Shown here: in pieces, positions 61,774-64,000 of the stretch
How the letters are laid out: each line of letters starts with the position of its first letter
Position numbering within the stretch: the first letter of the stretch is position 1
Origin: Solidesulfovibrio carbinolicus
Lineage (GTDB): Bacteria; Desulfobacterota; Desulfovibrionia; Desulfovibrionales; Desulfovibrionaceae
NCBI RefSeq assembly: GCF_004135975.1
Contig: NZ_CP026538.1
Coordinates: 992,001-1,056,000, forward strand
Direction of reading: 5' to 3'
Length of the DNA: 64,000 nucleotides
The notes under the pieces: model-generated
The model's database searches: none
The model's input: the letters and a program-made list of their open reading frames with translations, nothing else
What the model was told of the DNA's origin: nothing
Translations under genes and position numbers: made by a program

Positions 61774-62955
61774 GTGAAACTGGTCACCGAGCAAATGGAA
61801 CAATTCCTGTCCGGCGGCGCCTGGATCCGCAAGATTTTCGAACACGGGCTGGAGCTCAAAAAACAATACGGCGAAGACGCCGTGTGCGACTTTTCGCTGG
61901 GCAACCCCGACCTGCCGCCGCCGGCCGTGGTCGGCGAGTGCCTGGCCGAGCTGGCCGAACAGGCGGACAAGCCCTTTGCCTTCGGCTACATGCCCAATCC
62001 CGGCTATCCGGCCGTGCGGGCCGCCCTGGCCGAGCACCTCTCCAAGGAGCAGGGCATCGCCATAGCCGCCGAGGATTTGCTTTTGACCTGCGGCGCAGCC
62101 GGCGGCATCAACTGCTTTTTCCGGGCCGTCCTCACTCCGGGCGACGAAGTCATCTGCCCGAACCCGTATTTCGTGGAATACGGCTTCTACGCTGGCAATT
62201 CCGGCGGCGTCCTCAAACCCGTAGCCACCAAGCCCGATTTCGACCTGGACATCGCGGCCATGGAAGCGGCCATCACCCCGCGCACCCGGGTGGTGCTCAT
62301 CAATTCGCCCAACAACCCCACCGGCATGGTCTACAGCAAGGAGACGCTCACCGAACTGGCCGCTATGCTGACCCGGGCCTCGGCCGGCCGCGAGCGCCCC
62401 ATTTATCTGTTGGCCGACGAACCCTACCGGTTTTTGGCCTACGACGGGGCGGACGTCCCCTCGGTGTTGCCGCTGTATCCCTATTCGTTGGTCATCGGCT
62501 CGTTTTCCAAGAATCTGTCCCTGCCCGGCGAGCGGGTGGGGTATGTGGTCGTGTCGCCGCTCATGGAAGGCCGGGAGCAGCTCGTGGCCGGGCTGGTTTT
62601 CGCCAACCGCATCCTGGGCTTCGTCAACGCGCCGGCCGTGGGCCAGGCCTTGCTGCTGCGGGCCCTGGGCCAGGAAGTGGACCGGGGCATCTACGAGCGC
62701 CGCCGGGCGGCCATGGCCGGAGTGCTGACCCGGGCCGGCTACGAGTTCATCATGCCGCGCGGCGCGTTCTATTTCTTCCCGAAGTCGCCCGACGCCGACG
62801 AATTGGTCTTTCTGGATCGTCTGGCCAAGGAACGCGTCCTGGCCGTGCCGGGACGCGGTTTTGGGATGCCGGGCTATTTCCGGCTGGCCTTCTGCGTGGA
62901 CGAAGCGGTCATCAACCGTTCGGAAGCGGGGTTTGCCCGGGCCATTCGGGGCTAG
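61774..62955 (+). CDS. class I/II pyridoxal-phosphate aminotransferase, 393 aa
   Basis: The GTG at 61774 has TGGAGGG upstream. The N-terminal CDFSLGNPDLPPPAVV, substrate loop INSPNNPTGMVYSKE, LADEPYRFLAYDG and the Schiff-base lysine in SFSKNLSLPGERVGY identify a fold-type I aminotransferase close to aspartate/alanine enzymes. The C-terminal half reads EFIMPRGAFYFFPKSPD and PGRGFGMPGYFRLAFC. It moves an amino group between an amino acid and a keto acid; the exact substrate cannot be told. It is divergent from the U32 gene. Confidence 0.93.
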   Translation: MKLVTEQMEQFLSGGAWIRKIFEHGLELKKQYGEDAVCDFSLGNPDLPPPAVVGECLAELAEQADKPFAFGYMPNPGYPAVRAALAEHLSKEQGIAIAAEDLLLTCGAAGGINCFFRAVLTPGDEVICPNPYFVEYGFYAGNSGGVLKPVATKPDFDLDIAAMEAAITPRTRVVLINSPNNPTGMVYSKETLTELAAMLTRASAGRERPIYLLADEPYRFLAYDGADVPSVLPLYPYSLVIGSFSKNLSLPGERVGYVVVSPLMEGREQLVAGLVFANRILGFVNAPAVGQALLLRALGQEVDRGIYERRRAAMAGVLTRAGYEFIMPRGAFYFFPKSPDADELVFLDRLAKERVLAVPGRGFGMPGYFRLAFCVDEAVINRSEAGFARAIRG

Positions 62956-62965
62956 TTCCGCGACT

Positions 62966-62993
62966 TTGACATTGGCCGGGTGTAACGTAGTGT
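62966..62993 (+). promoter_or_regulatory. candidate promoter of the second YkgJ gene (possibly leaderless)
   Basis: TTGACA (62966-62971), 16 bases, TAGTGT (62988-62993). The predicted transcript start is at or just before the ATG at 63003, which has no ribosome site. The -10 box is weak. Confidence 0.3.
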
Positions 62994-63002
62994 GGCGTCA
63001 CT

Positions 63003-63599
63003 ATGCCTGTGCTGTCCCTGCGGCGGGTACGTGAAGCCGCCCCGCGTCTCCCCTGGCTCACGGCGCTGATCGAGGCCTGCTCCATCCTTGATCAGGGCGT
63101 GGCTCGGGCAATCGCGGGCTCAAGGCGTACGCCGGCTTGCGGCCCTGAATGCCATGCCTGTTGCAGCCAACTTATACCGGTCTCCACCATCGAGGCGCAG
63201 GGGCTGCGGTGGTTTGCCCTGAGCCATCTGCGCGGCGACGCGGCGTTGGCGGTGGGGCGGGCGCTTTTGGCGCAACGCCAGGAGCCTTGTCCGTTTCTTG
63301 TGGATGGCGTCTGCGCGGTCTATCCGCTGCGGCCCCTGGCTTGCCGGGAGTACATTGTTTTTGGCTCGCCCTGTCTGGCGGGGGAGCGTCCCGACGTGTC
63401 CCGGCCTCATGACGTTTTGCCGTTGCCGCGCATCGCCCAATTGCAGGCTTTTACCGTGTTGTTGCCCTTTTACGGGGTCATTGACAGCGACGCCAGGGAG
63501 GCGGCGCTGCAAAACCGATTGGTGCTGCGCGACACCCGGTTGTTGCAGCAGCTCGACTGGCAGGGGCTTGGCGCGGCGCTTTGCGGAAATAATCATTGA
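63003..63599 (+). CDS. YkgJ family cysteine-cluster protein, 198 aa
   Basis: The cysteine patterns are ACGPECHACCSQL near residues 45-58, then CPFLVDGVCAVYPLRPLACREY and a late SPCLAGERPD, as in the YkgJ (CxxCxxCC) family thought to bind iron or zinc. The N-terminal 40 residues and C-terminal 60 are helical. Its function is unknown. It may be translated from a leaderless mRNA. A second family member is at 47707-48309. Confidence 0.85.
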   Translation: MPVLSLRRVREAAPRLPWLTALIEACSILDQGVARAIAGSRRTPACGPECHACCSQLIPVSTIEAQGLRWFALSHLRGDAALAVGRALLAQRQEPCPFLVDGVCAVYPLRPLACREYIVFGSPCLAGERPDVSRPHDVLPLPRIAQLQAFTVLLPFYGVIDSDAREAALQNRLVLRDTRLLQQLDWQGLGAALCGNNH

Positions 63600-63624
63600 C
63601 AGCGGTGCGCCCCATGCGTAGTTC
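63596..63624 (+). promoter_or_regulatory. candidate promoter of the second RRM gene
   Basis: TTGACA (63596-63601), 17 bases, TAGTTC (63619-63624). The transcript would have a leader of about 105 bases, as small RRM genes often do. The -35 overlaps the upstream stop codon. Confidence 0.35.
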
Positions 63625-63735
63625 TCGCCATCTTACAATGTTGGCTAAGTCTTTTTCCCAGTCTCCGAGGACCTGCGTGTTTGCAAGCTCCCGACGACCT
63701 TTGAAGAGTTAGCCCGAAATCTGGAGCGCAACGCG

Positions 63736-64000
63736 ATGTCCAAGAAACTCTATGTCGGCAATCTGCCCTTTTCCACCAACGAAGACGAAATCCGCGACCT
63801 GTTCGCCGCCTACGGCGACGTGACCTCGGTCAAGCTGATCGTGGATCGTGAAACCGGCCGTCTGCGCGGTTTCGGTTTTGTGGAAATGGCTTCCGACGGC
63901 GCCGACGCCGCCATGCAGGGCCTTAACGGCAAGGACTTCGGCGGCCGCGACCTGCGGGTCAACGAAGCCGAAGAGCGCCAACCCCGCGCCGGCGGCTACA
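63736..64000 (+). CDS. RNA-binding protein with one RRM domain (3' end cut)
   Basis: The visible 88 residues are a full RRM: RNP2 LYVGNL at residues 5-10, and RNP1 LRGFGFVEM near residue 48. The tail begins EERQPRAGGY and runs off the window. It is very similar to the RRM protein at 5832-6110 (DRETG before RNP1 and GRDLRVNEAE against GRSLKVNEAK). The ATG follows GGAG. Gly-rich tails of this type bind RNA and can act in cold response. Confidence 0.92.
   Translation, partial: MSKKLYVGNLPFSTNEDEIRDLFAAYGDVTSVKLIVDRETGRLRGFGFVEMASDGADAAMQGLNGKDFGGRDLRVNEAEERQPRAGGY

Overview
The window is GC-rich (roughly two thirds G+C by eye), densely coded, and carries genes on both strands. It has ordinary bacterial housekeeping genes, many two-component proteins, no tRNA or rRNA that I could find, no CRISPR array and no transposase or phage genes. 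The gene mix suggests a Desulfovibrionaceae-like sulfate reducer (Desulfovibrio/Solidesulfovibrio type): PAS-rich hybrid kinases, YkgJ cysteine-cluster proteins, RRM proteins, a kinase/phosphatase of the fructose-2,6-bisphosphate type, and a pyruvate-phosphate-dikinase-like protein. This placement is inference from style, not from a marker gene.

Layout. 1-6.1 kb: end of a TatD nuclease, an unknown protein, a lone receiver, a receiver-Hpt protein, an Xaa-Pro peptidase with a DUF4911 partner, a UDP-galactopyranose mutase of the eukaryotic type and an RRM protein. 6.6-12.7 kb: TPR protein, LplA, UbiB/ABC1 kinase, FolD and a FUSC-type membrane protein. 12.9-22.7 kb: histidine kinase, TPR lipoprotein, LysM protein, orphan MoxR ATPase, Sel1-repeat protein, prepilin peptidase, hybrid kinase and a 30-residue membrane protein. 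22.8-27.4 kb: PPDK-like protein, then hydroxypyruvate isomerase and tartronate-semialdehyde reductase. 27.4-40.4 kb: two disulfide oxidoreductases around a FkbM methyltransferase, two GT4 glycosyltransferases, a CBS-PAS hybrid kinase, a histidine phosphatase, a third glycosyltransferase and a second FkbM protein. 40.4-46.5 kb: REC-PAS-kinase protein and the nitrogen operon amt-glnB-glnD. 46.6-53.6 kb: peroxiredoxin with a small winged-helix-like partner, YkgJ protein, PBP1A, two unknown proteins, an Old Yellow Enzyme homologue and another unknown. 53.7-57.7 kb: a 1048-residue protein with a PHP-like N-terminus and a membrane C-terminal half, and a Ser-rich protein behind a near-perfect sigma-28 promoter. 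58.4-64 kb: PFK2/FBPase2-like enzyme coupled to a U32 protease, an aminotransferase, a second YkgJ protein and a second RRM protein cut by the window end.

The most striking non-coding structure is a family of 15 GC-rich palindromic repeats sharing the box GCCTCCGGCGGCC. They usually sit just after stop codons in a fixed orientation behind a purine-rich tract. Two intergenic regions hold homologous composite elements of about 180 bp, in opposite orientation, with repeat copies at both ends and a long hairpin inside. Stem bases change in compensating pairs between copies, which argues for a selected hairpin.

Functional themes are phosphorelay signalling (six two-component proteins), cell-surface glycan and envelope work (UGM, glycosyltransferases, PBP1A, LysM), nitrogen control (amt-glnB-glnD) and redox stress. 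Promoters that I can propose by eye mostly have the form TTGAC(A/G), 16-17 bases, then a -10 box beginning TA.
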